NCBI GenBank assembly: GCA_031378845.1 | Contig: JANNES010000015.1 | Location: 124,001 to 188,000 of the forward strand | Source: JAJNPS01 sp031378845 | Lineage (GTDB): Bacteria > Pseudomonadota > Alphaproteobacteria > Rhodobacterales > Rhodobacteraceae | DNA length: 64,000 nucleotides | Reading direction: 5' to 3' | In this document: positions 1 through 8,472 of the stretch, one piece after another | Position numbering within the stretch: the stretch's first letter is position 1 | How the letters are laid out: every line of letters starts with the position of its first letter | Made by a program: the position numbers and the translations under genes | Notes under the pieces: generated by a model | What the model saw: the letters and a program-made list of their open reading frames with translations, nothing else | Told to the model about the DNA's origin: nothing | Database searches by the model: none

Positions 1-494
1 GCCAGGGCTGTCAGGAGGATGATGTTGACCCAAGGGATGATCCGCACATCCGGCCCTGCGACGGGGTTGATCGCAACCGCGTTGGGGAATGTCGACAACC
101 ACTCCAGCCGCCAGCCGTAATGCGTGACCGCCACCCAGGTCGGCGCGGCCTTGTCCGATTTCAGGTTCGCGGCCTCGGCCTGCAACGTGCTGCTGTCCCA
201 TTTGAAATAGGGCGGCCAGATCCAGCCGGTATCTTCGTTGCGGTACACCATCACCGTGCGCCCGTCCGGGTACACCGCGTCGATAAACCGGATGTCGCGC
301 GTGTCAGCCTGCATCTCGGTTCCCGTCCCGGTATCGCCGCTGGAATAAAAGATCGCATTCGCCCCGATCGGCGTCAGCTTGTTATAGGTGTTGATGATCT
401 GCACCACATCGTGCTGCGGCAGGGTGTAGTGCAGGAACAGCCCGACGATGAGCAGCAAAAGGATGCGAAATCCCCATTTGATCTTGGTCCACAT
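1..494 (-). CDS. DUF1523-like membrane-anchored protein (3' end outside window)
   Basis: This is the last visible gene of the AAA-ATPase operon and it is cut by the window edge. The visible product has an N-terminal membrane helix (about residues 8-22, IKWGFRILLLLIVGLFL) followed by a soluble, probably periplasmic, domain with conserved-looking stretches such as DTRDIRFIDAVYPDG and DTGWIWPPYFKWD. I recognise this pattern as the DUF1523 family, which is common in Rhodobacteraceae and has no known function. The ATG at 494 has an AAGGAG Shine-Dalgarno sequence a few bases upstream and lies 12 bases after the stop of the preceding gene. The end of the frame shows another hydrophobic stretch, so a second helix is likely. 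Confidence 0.7.
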   Translation of the reverse strand, partial: MWTKIKWGFRILLLLIVGLFLHYTLPQHDVVQIINTYNKLTPIGANAIFYSSGDTGTGTEMQADTRDIRFIDAVYPDGRTVMVYRNEDTGWIWPPYFKWDSSTLQAEAANLKSDKAAPTWVAVTHYGWRLEWLSTFPNAVAINPVAGPDVRIIPWVNIILLTAL

Positions 495-506
495 CGGTCG
501 GGCTCC

Positions 507-788
507 TTACCAGTTCACGGCATAGATGATGGTCACAAAGACGATCATGGGGATGATGTAGATCAGCCACAAGAGCCGCCGTTTCAACCCGTGCCGGTAC
601 ACGTCCATCCCGGCCTCGATAAAGGCCGTCCGATCGGCCTCGGGCACATCTTCGCGGGCGGGATCGGTATCCCATTCCTTTTCCAGCTTTTCCCGCCGGA
701 CGGATTTGGAATAGATCGACACCAGAAAATACACCACCGTCAGCCCGATCAGGGCCAGCACGATCAACCGCGCCATTCCGACAATCAT
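507..788 (-). CDS. Small two-helix membrane protein of the AAA-ATPase operon
   Basis: This encodes a 93-residue protein with a hydrophobic helix at about residues 7-25 and a second at about 72-92. A charged loop (KSVRREKLEKEWDTDP) lies between them. I do not recognise a named family. A longer frame exists, but the ATG at 788 is preferred. It overlaps the TGA of the upstream gene in an ATGA arrangement, and a GGGGGCG purine-rich stretch precedes it. The close coupling with the upstream gene and with the DUF1523-like gene suggests the three are made together, probably as part of one membrane-associated complex. Function is unknown. Confidence 0.72.
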   Translation of the reverse strand: MIVGMARLIVLALIGLTVVYFLVSIYSKSVRREKLEKEWDTDPAREDVPEADRTAFIEAGMDVYRHGLKRRLLWLIYIIPMIVFVTIIYAVNW

Positions 789-2158
789 CTGCGCCCCCTG
801 TCCACCGCACCCCAAGGTCCGACGATCCGCCCCAGATCGCGCGCCGGTTTCGGCCCTGCGGCCATCTGCGGGCGCTGCGCCTCATCCATGCCGGGCTCCG
901 GCCCGAACAGCGCCGTACGCGCGCCTTCCTTGTCCACCTGATACTCCCGCGCCAGGAAATCGGCCACATACGTCTGCTTGCGCTCGGACCAGGTGGCATA
1001 ATGGGTGTAAAACAGTTCCTTGTGCACGATGAACATCTGCCGGACATCCAGGGGCGCAAGCTCGCTCAGCAGCATGTTGACCAGATCGCGGTCCTTGCCC
1101 GCCCGCGCCCGCAACGTGTAGAAATAGCTAGGATGCTCCGACGTGATGCGCGGCCAGTCCCCCGCCTTTTCCACCCAAGCCAGCACCGCCGCCAGCCCCA
1201 GAAACTCTTGCGGCAGCGCGGACCCGAGCTTGTAGGCGATCTTGCGCAATTCCGTCCGCCGCGCGTCGCCGATCTCGATCCCCAAGGCGTCCGCCGCCTC
1301 GACCAGGATGAAGTCCATCTTCTGGCGCAGCACCGCCCCCGCATCCATCCCCCGCGCCTGTACGATGGGTTCCACCAGCTGGTTGCGCTCCAGCCAGTCG
1401 GCGATGCGGTTGCGTTCCGACAGGTCCATCACCGGGTTCATCGGCACAGAACCGAGGGATTCTTTCGGCAGGGTCGAGATCATCCCTGGCTGCGGTACAT
1501 CGCGAAAAAGGTAGACGCCGCCGAAATGCGAGGTCCAGAAATTCGGTTGCTCGAATGTCATCGCCGGCAACGCTATCGGCACCCGCGTTACATCGCCGGT
1601 CTTTTTCGCCAGCCCGATCATCTCGGCGATCAGCACATCATCGCGCCAGCCGTCCGGTTCCTGCCGGAACCGCTCGATCAGCGTGGCAAGCTTTCCCGCA
1701 TCCGCCACATGCCCGCCGATGGTATCCGCCTCCACCGTGATCTTGCGCATCTCGATCAGGCTTGCCGGTGTGTCCACCGCATAGACCGAATTCTGTAACT
1801 CACCGCACACCGCATCCCGCGCCGTCAGGGCGAACAACTGCGCCTCGTTGGTCTCGATGAACTGGGTCAGGATCCCCCGGCTGGTGGAGAACTTGATGTT
1901 CAGAAGCGGCGCATCCTTCTGCGCTGTGGAGAGCAGAATGAACTGCCGGTTCGCCCCGTTGGGGTTGAGGTAGAGGTCGTCATTGAGCTCATCCCCGATC
2001 TCGGGCGAATGGCCGCTGAGGTCGATGTGGAAATCCTTGAGCTTGGTGGTCTTGCCCGTCAGATGCTTGAGCGCGCGGTTATAGCGTTCGATGAGGGCCG
2101 GGGAGGACACCTCGATGAGGTTCCCGAACATGAGGCCGCGTTGGATGAGGCGTTTCAT
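785..2158 (-). CDS. Conserved hypothetical protein (DUF6638-like) of the AAA-ATPase operon
   Basis: This encodes a soluble-looking protein of 457 residues with no signal peptide or membrane helix. It appears mostly alpha-helical, with a Pro/Arg-rich C-terminal tail. I think it corresponds to the family labelled DUF6638 in alphaproteobacteria, but this is from memory. Start ATG at 2158 overlaps the TGA of the upstream 206-residue gene, and its own TGA overlaps the next ATG, so it sits in a chain of translationally coupled genes. No catalytic motif was seen. Its constant company with an AAA ATPase suggests it is a partner or substrate adaptor; that is inference. Confidence 0.7.
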   Translation of the reverse strand: MKRLIQRGLMFGNLIEVSSPALIERYNRALKHLTGKTTKLKDFHIDLSGHSPEIGDELNDDLYLNPNGANRQFILLSTAQKDAPLLNIKFSTSRGILTQFIETNEAQLFALTARDAVCGELQNSVYAVDTPASLIEMRKITVEADTIGGHVADAGKLATLIERFRQEPDGWRDDVLIAEMIGLAKKTGDVTRVPIALPAMTFEQPNFWTSHFGGVYLFRDVPQPGMISTLPKESLGSVPMNPVMDLSERNRIADWLERNQLVEPIVQARGMDAGAVLRQKMDFILVEAADALGIEIGDARRTELRKIAYKLGSALPQEFLGLAAVLAWVEKAGDWPRITSEHPSYFYTLRARAGKDRDLVNMLLSELAPLDVRQMFIVHKELFYTHYATWSERKQTYVADFLAREYQVDKEGARTALFGPEPGMDEAQRPQMAAGPKPARDLGRIVGPWGAVDRGRR

Positions 2159-2775
2159 GGGGTGTGCCCAATCTTTTCTCGAAGACGTTGGGAGACGGAA
2201 GAAATCAGTCCCTCGAAGTTTCGAGCAAACTCGTCTTGGTCAACAGTTGTCGAATGAAAGTGGATACTGCCGCCCTCTTTCATTCGCTGCATCGCGCGTT
2301 CCCGATCTTCTTTGGATGCAGTGTCATCATGAGATTGCAGGAATAGCTGAACCGCACGAATTAGTTGGACCTCTTCCTTGAAGATTCTTCCGAAGCTTTC
2401 TGTGAACTGCTTACCCCATTGGGCTTCCGCCTCCTGCGATAGTCCTTCAAGCTCAGTTCGTAAGCTTCGCACCAGCGTTAGGCGGCGAACGAGTGCATTG
2501 ACCGTTCCATCCCAAGGATTCCTTGTGCGCGGCACCGGGCCGTCTTCTGGGACCATCTCAAATCCCAGAATTCTTGGATTTCTTAGGGCGAAAACTGCAT
2601 CACGATAACGCAGTGAGGCGAGCATTACCCGCCTTGCCAGTTCATTGTCATTCTGCCAGCTAAGCTGCTTCTTCCACGTGCCTAAGCCAACAAACGCTGC
2701 GACTGCACCGCCAACTGCTGCGCCAGCCATAGTTAGATTAGCTAGAGCACTCCAATGCTCAGGTCCCCAACTCAC
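2155..2775 (-). CDS. Hypothetical protein with one N-terminal membrane helix, lower G+C
   Basis: This encodes 206 residues. It has a glycine/alanine-rich membrane helix at about residues 11-32, followed by a soluble, charged, helical domain with no motif I recognise. The start is GTG at 2775, whose GTGA overlaps the stop of the AAA-ATPase gene. The stop overlaps the ATG of the next gene. The base composition is visibly lower in G+C (roughly half A+T) and codon use is less biased than in the neighbouring genes. This suggests a later arrival that has nonetheless kept perfect coupling on both sides. Topology resembles that of the unrelated-looking protein at 12558-13040. Confidence 0.62.
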   Translation of the reverse strand: MSWGPEHWSALANLTMAGAAVGGAVAAFVGLGTWKKQLSWQNDNELARRVMLASLRYRDAVFALRNPRILGFEMVPEDGPVPRTRNPWDGTVNALVRRLTLVRSLRTELEGLSQEAEAQWGKQFTESFGRIFKEEVQLIRAVQLFLQSHDDTASKEDRERAMQRMKEGGSIHFHSTTVDQDEFARNFEGLISSVSQRLREKIGHTP

Positions 2776-4697
2776 CCCTTCCCCTCCAGATACCGCCGCT
2801 TCGCTTCTTCCGTCCGCCCAAAGTCCCGCACCATCGCCTGAATCGCCACCTCATCCGACTTGTCCGCATAGCGGAACTCGCTGTCGGCGTAGCGGTTGAT
2901 CTCCTGGATCACCATCTCCACCGTGATCGGCGTCATCAGGCCGCGGATCATCGTCAGTTTCTCGTCGTACCCCTTGAACAAGAACAGGTCCGGCTCCTCC
3001 ATCCACGCGTCCGGCAACTCGAAATCCATCGCCCGCACCTTCACCGCATCGGTGATGTTCTTGACGGCGCGGCCCGTGAACCGGTCATCCGCCACCTGGA
3101 TCGCCTTCAGATACGCCCCGATTTTGGCAATCGTATCCAGGGGGCCGATGTCCTTGGCCACCTGATCCCAGACTTTCAACAGCCCCGCCTCATGCGGCTT
3201 CGAATGCCCCTCAAACGAGGCTGCCACGGCCTTCTTGATCTCCTGCGCGGCAAACAGCTCATGGTCCCCGACCGGGATCGCATGGTTCTTGCCCAGCAAA
3301 AGCGACAGGATATCAATGTAATCCTCCCGGCTTTGCGGCCCGTCGACCAGAAACCGCGCCCCGGCCCGCTGGCGCAAAGCGTCGTCCACGTTCTCCGGGT
3401 AGTTGGAGAACATCCCGAAGGTGCAATTCCCCCGCACCACGGTATTGGCCCCGGCAAAGGCCCCCATGAACACCGCCGTCACCTCTTGCTGACCCGCCGA
3501 TGACTGCCGGTCGCCCCGCTTGCCCGCCACCTGATCGATGTCGTCGATGGTGCCGAACGAAATCACTGTGGGGTCGATGATGTTGTCAATGAAGGCCTTC
3601 GCGTTCTGCCCCGACTTGCCCTGATAGCTGTCGATCTGGTCGATGGAAAAGTTCTGATAGCGGAACGGATAGCCCGCCACCTTGCAATACCCGTCCAACA
3701 GCCCCGCCATCATCTGGATCAGAGTGGTCTTGCCGGTACCCGGCTTGCCATCCCCCATGAAGGTAAAGATGAAGCCGCCCAGTTCCGCAAACGGGTTCAG
3801 CCGGCGCTCGAAGTCATAGGCCATCAGCATCTTCGACAGCCGCAAGCTCTGATACTTGGCGATATGGTTGCCCACCACCTCATGCGGTTTCTTGAACTGC
3901 ATGGTCAACTGACCACCCTTGGCCGCCCGCGCCGGTTTGAAGCCCGCGATGGTCAGCTGATCCGCCTCCACCTTCCAGGACCCACTGGTAAACGCCCCTA
4001 TCCGCGCCGCCCCCTCGGCGCGCAAAGCGACCTTCTTCATCAACGCCTCGGCAAAGGCCGCGACCACCGCCACCAGCCGCACCTCATCTCCCGCCAGCGC
4101 CCCGATGTCCTGATCCAGCTCCCACAGCGCGCCCTGCAAGGCCAAGGGCGCATTGTCCGACAGAACCTCATCCACCTCGCCGATCTCGACCGTGGCCGAC
4201 CCCAGATGCGGGGCCAGCAGGAACGCGGTGGCATTGGCAAAGGTGAACAGCACCGCCAGAGCCTCGGCCTGCAGGCTTTCGGTGAACTCCGCCCGCTTGC
4301 CCTCCGGCAACCGCGCCTCGAGGTTGGCCTTTTTCAACTCCGCCAGCCCCGATTGCGCCGCCAAGGTCTCCCCCATCGCCAGCGCAATCGCGATCCCCCG
4401 GCGCAAAGCGTTCAGCACCGCCGCCTGCACGGGCGACATGAGGCCATCGCCCAAGCCCTCCACCCGCTCGGCGATCCGCACACCGCCCGGCCGCACGGTG
4501 GACCGCGTGACCATCCCCGGCACGGTGGAGCGGAACCGCGGCCGCACCCCGATCCCCGGACTGCGCTCCGCCTGCGCCGCCTCAGTCGCCTTCGCCAAAC
4601 GCGGCGCGTGATCAAACCCCAAAACCATCCCCAGCGCCGCATCGTACTGCGCGCGGATCATGTCTTCCTTCAGCTCCATCGTGTCGCGCGTGCTCAC
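2772..4697 (-). CDS. AAA-type ATPase, core of an uncharacterised operon
   Basis: This is the AAA ATPase around which the operon is built. The Walker A motif GKPGTGKTT lies at about residues 317-325. A Walker B-like hydrophobic stretch with acidic residues (ISFGTIDDID) lies about 55-60 residues later, followed by an arginine-containing segment (DALRQRAGARFLVDGP) typical of sensor/arginine-finger regions. The N-terminal 300 residues form a helical domain I cannot assign. The longest frame begins with TTG at 4721. I prefer GTG at 4697 (MSTRDTMELK), which has a GGGTGG sequence just upstream; an ATG at 4679 is also possible. The AAA fold implies ATP-driven remodelling; its client is unknown. Confidence 0.85.
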   Translation of the reverse strand: MSTRDTMELKEDMIRAQYDAALGMVLGFDHAPRLAKATEAAQAERSPGIGVRPRFRSTVPGMVTRSTVRPGGVRIAERVEGLGDGLMSPVQAAVLNALRRGIAIALAMGETLAAQSGLAELKKANLEARLPEGKRAEFTESLQAEALAVLFTFANATAFLLAPHLGSATVEIGEVDEVLSDNAPLALQGALWELDQDIGALAGDEVRLVAVVAAFAEALMKKVALRAEGAARIGAFTSGSWKVEADQLTIAGFKPARAAKGGQLTMQFKKPHEVVGNHIAKYQSLRLSKMLMAYDFERRLNPFAELGGFIFTFMGDGKPGTGKTTLIQMMAGLLDGYCKVAGYPFRYQNFSIDQIDSYQGKSGQNAKAFIDNIIDPTVISFGTIDDIDQVAGKRGDRQSSAGQQEVTAVFMGAFAGANTVVRGNCTFGMFSNYPENVDDALRQRAGARFLVDGPQSREDYIDILSLLLGKNHAIPVGDHELFAAQEIKKAVAASFEGHSKPHEAGLLKVWDQVAKDIGPLDTIAKIGAYLKAIQVADDRFTGRAVKNITDAVKVRAMDFELPDAWMEEPDLFLFKGYDEKLTMIRGLMTPITVEMVIQEINRYADSEFRYADKSDEVAIQAMVRDFGRTEEAKRRYLEGKG

Positions 4698-4734
4698 TTG
4701 CCACCCTTTTTCTGTTTCCAAATATCCCGGGGGT

Positions 4735-4754
4735 CCGGGGGGTTGGCCCCCCGG
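4735..4754. repeat. GC-rich perfect hairpin between two operon genes
   Basis: CCGGGGGG and CCCCCCGG form an 8-bp perfect stem around a TTGG loop. It lies directly after the stop of the 375-residue gene and before the AAA-ATPase gene. There is no T run. The flanking text (AAATATCCCGGGGGTCC) resembles an intergenic palindrome that I recall as common in Rhodobacteraceae genomes. It may be a REP-like element or an mRNA-stabilising hairpin that adjusts expression within the operon. Confidence 0.6.
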
Positions 4755-5882
4755 CTACCGTGTCGGTAAAATCCGCCCGCCCGCCCCCACCACGAACTTG
4801 CGCAAATCCCGCAAGCCCGCCGGGTTCTGCTCGACAAACACCTGATAGGGCTTTTCGGGCAGGATGATCATCCGGTCGGTCCGCGTCGTCCCGCTATCGG
4901 CTCCGGTCAGCGGATCCAGCTTGTAGATCTGGCGCTGCGAGGTGCCAAACCACCCATCCTTGACCTCTTCCTCGCGCTCGCTGACCAGATCCTCGACCGT
5001 CCAGACCAGCGCCCAATCCTCGCCCTCGGGCGCCTTGGCACCCTCGAGCACCTTGGAGATCGGCCCCGATTGCAAGGTAAAACTTGCCGAATACATCGGC
5101 CCCAGCACGAACCGGCGGAGGCGTTTGGGCATCACGCCGTCGAAATCCTTGTCGAACCCCATTGCCATCGTCAACAACTTCAACCCCAGCGACGACTGCG
5201 CCATCAGCCCCGCCTGCACCTGCGGCCAGCGACTGTCGTCATTGGGCAAGGGCTTGCGCCCGTCATCCTCGACATCCATCAGATAGACAATGGGCAGGTT
5301 CACCTGGCTGTCCCAGATCGCCCAATGGATCAGATACTGCCGCCGCTCGCCGACTTGGGCGATCCATTGCGCATCCGGATCATTCCGCGCCCAGAAGATG
5401 CCGCCTGCCTGCAAAGCCTCATAGTAGTACCGCTGCGCCAGCGCGAATTGCAGCGTCGTGGGGATGGTCAGGTCGCCGACGATCTGGCGCACCATGCGGT
5501 CCTTGAGTTCCGCCTCCGACGCCATGCCGCCCAGATGCTTTTGCGCCTGTTGCGCATCAACGGCCATCGCCATCAGTTCCTGCGCCACCGGAAAGCCGCT
5601 TTCATGCCGGTCGATGGTCAGGCGTGCCGCCCCTTCGCTGCGCCCCGTCATCAGATATTTATGGCTCAGCGCCCGGAAGGTGGTCGCGACTGCCCCCAGA
5701 TACTGCCCCAGCATCCGCGTCTCGGTCCGTGTCAGCCGCCCCTCGGTCTCCAACTCCGCAGCGACCCGTGCGAGGTGCCCGGTAATCGCCTCGAACTTGG
5801 AAAAATACCGCCGCGCGACGAGCGTGTCGTAAAGCTCGGCGTGGTCCGAGACGAGCTGGTCTTTGATGGGGGCGTCAGCCAC
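4755..5882 (-). CDS. Conserved hypothetical protein (possibly DUF6384) of the AAA-ATPase operon
   Basis: This encodes 375 residues with no signal peptide or membrane segment. It is probably mostly helical in the first 230 residues, with a more mixed C-terminal half ending in a Gly-rich tail. I believe it belongs to a Rhodobacteraceae family labelled DUF6384, with modest certainty. The start is GTG at 5882, which overlaps the end of the upstream membrane-protein gene by 8 bases. No enzymatic motif was seen. Its position directly upstream of the AAA ATPase, separated only by a GC-rich hairpin, suggests a structural partner of the ATPase. Confidence 0.68.
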   Translation of the reverse strand: MADAPIKDQLVSDHAELYDTLVARRYFSKFEAITGHLARVAAELETEGRLTRTETRMLGQYLGAVATTFRALSHKYLMTGRSEGAARLTIDRHESGFPVAQELMAMAVDAQQAQKHLGGMASEAELKDRMVRQIVGDLTIPTTLQFALAQRYYYEALQAGGIFWARNDPDAQWIAQVGERRQYLIHWAIWDSQVNLPIVYLMDVEDDGRKPLPNDDSRWPQVQAGLMAQSSLGLKLLTMAMGFDKDFDGVMPKRLRRFVLGPMYSASFTLQSGPISKVLEGAKAPEGEDWALVWTVEDLVSEREEEVKDGWFGTSQRQIYKLDPLTGADSGTTRTDRMIILPEKPYQVFVEQNPAGLRDLRKFVVGAGGRILPTR

Positions 5883-6267
5883 TCAGCCATCCCCCCATGC
5901 GCCGTGAAAACGACAGCAGGTCAGACCGAAGAATGGCAATCTGCGCCGTCACCACGCTGATCATCCGGCGCGGCGTCACGCGGGCAAAGGCAAACAGGGC
6001 TGGGCGACCGTCAATCCAGATAATCTGCATCAGCGCGGGAAAAAAGAACCTGCCTGCGAGCCAAAGCCATGCCGGCGCGATGATCAGTGTACCGAGCCAT
6101 GCTCCGAACTCGCCGAACAAAACCCAAAGCAACACGACTAATGCCATGGCTGGCAAAAGAAATGCCACCATAACCCCCTGTACAAGCAGTAGTCCGATCA
6201 GAACTGAGAAGTAGCCGACGATATAAGGCACGACACGTTCACCTATTCCAGAAGACCAGAGCGCCAC
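5875..6267 (-). CDS. Small hydrophobic membrane protein, lower G+C
   Basis: This encodes up to 130 residues. Two or three membrane helices lie at about residues 14-38, 39-60 and 60-80, followed by an amphipathic C-terminus rich in Arg and Ser. I recognise no family. The frame opens with GTG at 6267, but a GTG twelve codons further in (preceded by AGGTGA) is also possible, so the start is uncertain. The composition is less G+C-rich than the flanking genes. It overlaps the next gene by 8 bases. It lies between the coiled-coil gene and the 375-residue gene and may anchor the complex to the membrane. Confidence 0.55.
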   Translation of the reverse strand: MALWSSGIGERVVPYIVGYFSVLIGLLLVQGVMVAFLLPAMALVVLLWVLFGEFGAWLGTLIIAPAWLWLAGRFFFPALMQIIWIDGRPALFAFARVTPRRMISVVTAQIAILRSDLLSFSRRMGGWLSG

Positions 6268-6293
6268 TTAAGCACTGTGGAACGTCGGCGCGG

Positions 6294-7364
6294 CTACTCC
6301 CCATACGCGTTCTTGTCATGCTTCTCGACAATCGCCGCGAACCGCCGGGCAAAGCGCTCATCCGCCTTCGCCTTCTGCTCCAGAATCTCCCGCGCAAAGA
6401 CCATATGCCCCTCATGCGCCTCCAGCATGTCGGCCATCTTGTCGTTGGTGGCCGCGCCAATCGCCGCCATCGCGGCCTGCGCTTCCTGATCGGTCTTCAC
6501 CCCGATCTCGTTAATCCGGTGCGCCACGTCCTGCTGCTGCGCGGTCTTCAACGAACTGGTCAGCGCGTCGTACAAAACCACCCGCTGCTTGGTATCGGTC
6601 TGCAGCTTGTTGATCAGCACCAATTGCGTAGCCGCCTGATTGGTCAGACTGTCCACCCAGGTCTTGCCCTTCTCGATGTACCGCTCCAGCGTCTGGCTTT
6701 TCGCCAACTGCACCTGCTCGTCCTGTACCAGTGCGTTGTATTTGCCGTTCAGGGTCGCCAGCTCCGTTTCCAGCTTGGTGCGCGCCGCCGCGTCCTGTTC
6801 GACGCTGATCTTGTTTTCCAGCTCGATGATCCTGGGGTCCATTGCCCCGATCTCTTTGCGCACGCCCTCAAGCGAACCCACCGTCACCTCGCGGTCCGTC
6901 AGCGTCTGGCCCAGATTGATCTCGACCTTGCCCTTTTGCACGTTGAGCAAGTCGAGCTGCCCCTGCAACAGCCGCACGATCACATCCGACTTGCCGATCA
7001 GATCCTGCAGCTTGGAATCGATCGTCGCCTCGCGCATGCGTTCCTGCCGCATCGCTTCGGACCGCGCATTGGAAAAGATGCCGATAAAGCTCTCCATCCC
7101 GGTCTTGGTGCGCATCTCGTCGAAATCTTTGGAAAACCCCGCCGTCACATCGTCCAGGCCCATGATCAGCTCGGCGATATTGGCGTTCATCAGGTCGGTG
7201 TGCTGCCGCACATCCTCCAGCGTGGCGTTTTCCACGTCGATGCTGATCCCCTCGTCCAGCTTGGTGCGCGCCGCCTCGATCCGCCCGGTGATGGCACTGA
7301 TCTTTGCCTGCGCCTCGGCGACCTGCGCCTGACTTTCCTTAATCTGCGTCTCGAAATCAGCCAT
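6294..7364 (-). CDS. Long coiled-coil protein, first gene of the AAA-ATPase operon
   Basis: This encodes 356 residues made almost entirely of heptad-like helices rich in Gln, Glu, Lys and Ala, with no Cys, signal peptide or membrane helix. A longer frame exists, but the ATG at 7364 is clearly right because GGAGGGCAAG precedes it. The overall look is of a rod-shaped, oligomeric, PspA- or TelA-like protein, but I cannot place it in either family. As the promoter-proximal gene it may be the most abundant product. An inference is that it forms the scaffold or the client acted on by the AAA ATPase encoded downstream. Confidence 0.72.
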   Translation of the reverse strand: MADFETQIKESQAQVAEAQAKISAITGRIEAARTKLDEGISIDVENATLEDVRQHTDLMNANIAELIMGLDDVTAGFSKDFDEMRTKTGMESFIGIFSNARSEAMRQERMREATIDSKLQDLIGKSDVIVRLLQGQLDLLNVQKGKVEINLGQTLTDREVTVGSLEGVRKEIGAMDPRIIELENKISVEQDAAARTKLETELATLNGKYNALVQDEQVQLAKSQTLERYIEKGKTWVDSLTNQAATQLVLINKLQTDTKQRVVLYDALTSSLKTAQQQDVAHRINEIGVKTDQEAQAAMAAIGAATNDKMADMLEAHEGHMVFAREILEQKAKADERFARRFAAIVEKHDKNAYGE

Positions 7365-7404
7365 CTTGCCCTCCACTGGACCAAAACTTCGTGTCACATA
7401 AGAA

Positions 7405-7421
7405 TGTAAATCTGAATTACA
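7405..7421. promoter_or_regulatory. Dyad TGTAA-N7-TTACA upstream of the AAA-ATPase operon
   Basis: A perfect 5-bp inverted repeat with a 7-base spacer lies about 40-57 bases upstream of the first ATG of the operon, in an A+T-rich stretch. This position fits an operator or promoter element. The regulator is unknown. Short dyads like this also arise by chance. Confidence 0.3.
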
Positions 7422-7629
7422 TCCCGCACCCAAAGGGAAATTGCACCGCCAGTTCCCCCAAAGCCTGTCCCCCACATTCATGCCGCAGTCACCGCATCCA
7501 GCCAAGTACTTATCGCCCGAAACGCCGCTGCGGCTTTCGCCTTTGCCCAAATATCCTATGCAGCCTGTCGGTTGCGCCGTCGGTTCAAGAACCCGGCAGG
7601 CTGGCGGCAGCGCCCCCGCAACGCCCCGA

Positions 7630-8472
7630 TCACACCGGAATATTGTCGATCAGCCGTACGCCATCCAGCCAGGCCGCCGCCAGCATGCGGCGCGGTCGTG
7701 CCGGATCATCCGACGGCATCAGCGTGCCCGCATCGCGCAACTCGATATACTCGACCCGCTCAAACCCCGCCCCGCGCACTGCCTCGGCTGCCTCGCGGAT
7801 CGCCATGCGGTCGGACTGCCCGGCCCGGATATCATCGGCCGCAGCAGTGATGGCGGCATAAAGCACCGGCGCCTTTTCCCGCCCCGCCGGCGTCAGGCGC
7901 ACGTTGCGCGACGACATCGCGAGACCGTCCGGATCGCGGATCGTCTCGCAGCTCACGATCTCCACGGCCATGTTCAGATCCCGCACGAGGCGCAGGACCA
8001 CCTGCAACTGCTGCCAGTCCTTCTGGCCAAAATAACCCCGGTCGGCCAGCGTCATGCCAAATAGCTTGCTCACCACCGTTGCCACGCCATCGAAATGCCC
8101 CGGCCGCATCCGCCCCTCCAGGGGTTCCGACACGCCGCCCACCGACACGGTGGTCAGGAACCCCTCGGGGTACACCTCTTCGACCGGCGGCGCAAAGACC
8201 GCGTCGACAGGCACGCCGCCCAACAAGGCCGCATCCGCTGCCTCGCTGCGCGGATATTTCTTCAGATCCTCGGGGTTGGTGAACTGCTTGGGATTGACGA
8301 AAATCGTGGTGATCACCCGGTCGCATTCCGCCCGCGCCCGTCGCGCAAGGCTCAGATGCCCGTCATGCAACGCGCCCATTGTCGGCACCACACCAATGAT
8401 GTTGCCCGCCGCTTTCCAGGCCCGGACAACCCCGCGCAGATCGGCGACGCTCCGCAAGATCACAGGCGTCAT
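7630..8472 (-). CDS. panC: Pantothenate synthetase
   Basis: PanC condenses D-pantoate with beta-alanine using ATP, the last step of pantothenate (vitamin B5, CoA precursor) synthesis in the cytoplasm. The 280-residue product has the usual length. Its motifs are the HIGH-type PTMGALHDGHLSL (about residues 30-42), FVNPKQF, the RMRPGHFDGVATVV pantoate-site segment, FGQKDWQQ and the MSSRN motif (KMSKS-like). The ATG overlaps the TGA of panB upstream (ATGA), so the two enzymes are translationally coupled. Phosphopantetheine made from this pathway is also the group loaded onto the PKS/NRPS carrier domains encoded further on. Confidence 0.97.
   Translation of the reverse strand: MTPVILRSVADLRGVVRAWKAAGNIIGVVPTMGALHDGHLSLARRARAECDRVITTIFVNPKQFTNPEDLKKYPRSEAADAALLGGVPVDAVFAPPVEEVYPEGFLTTVSVGGVSEPLEGRMRPGHFDGVATVVSKLFGMTLADRGYFGQKDWQQLQVVLRLVRDLNMAVEIVSCETIRDPDGLAMSSRNVRLTPAGREKAPVLYAAITAAADDIRAGQSDRMAIREAAEAVRGAGFERVEYIELRDAGTLMPSDDPARPRRMLAAAWLDGVRLIDNIPV

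Noticed and set aside
120..941. Long plus-strand frame of 273 residues
   Set aside because: Arg/His/Pro-rich product typical of antisense frames in high-G+C genes; it lies opposite three well-supported minus-strand genes.
1..7364. The AAA operon as a known phage-defence or gas-vesicle system
   Set aside because: No nuclease, sensor, GvpA or VWA protein is visible, so none of these labels can be supported.
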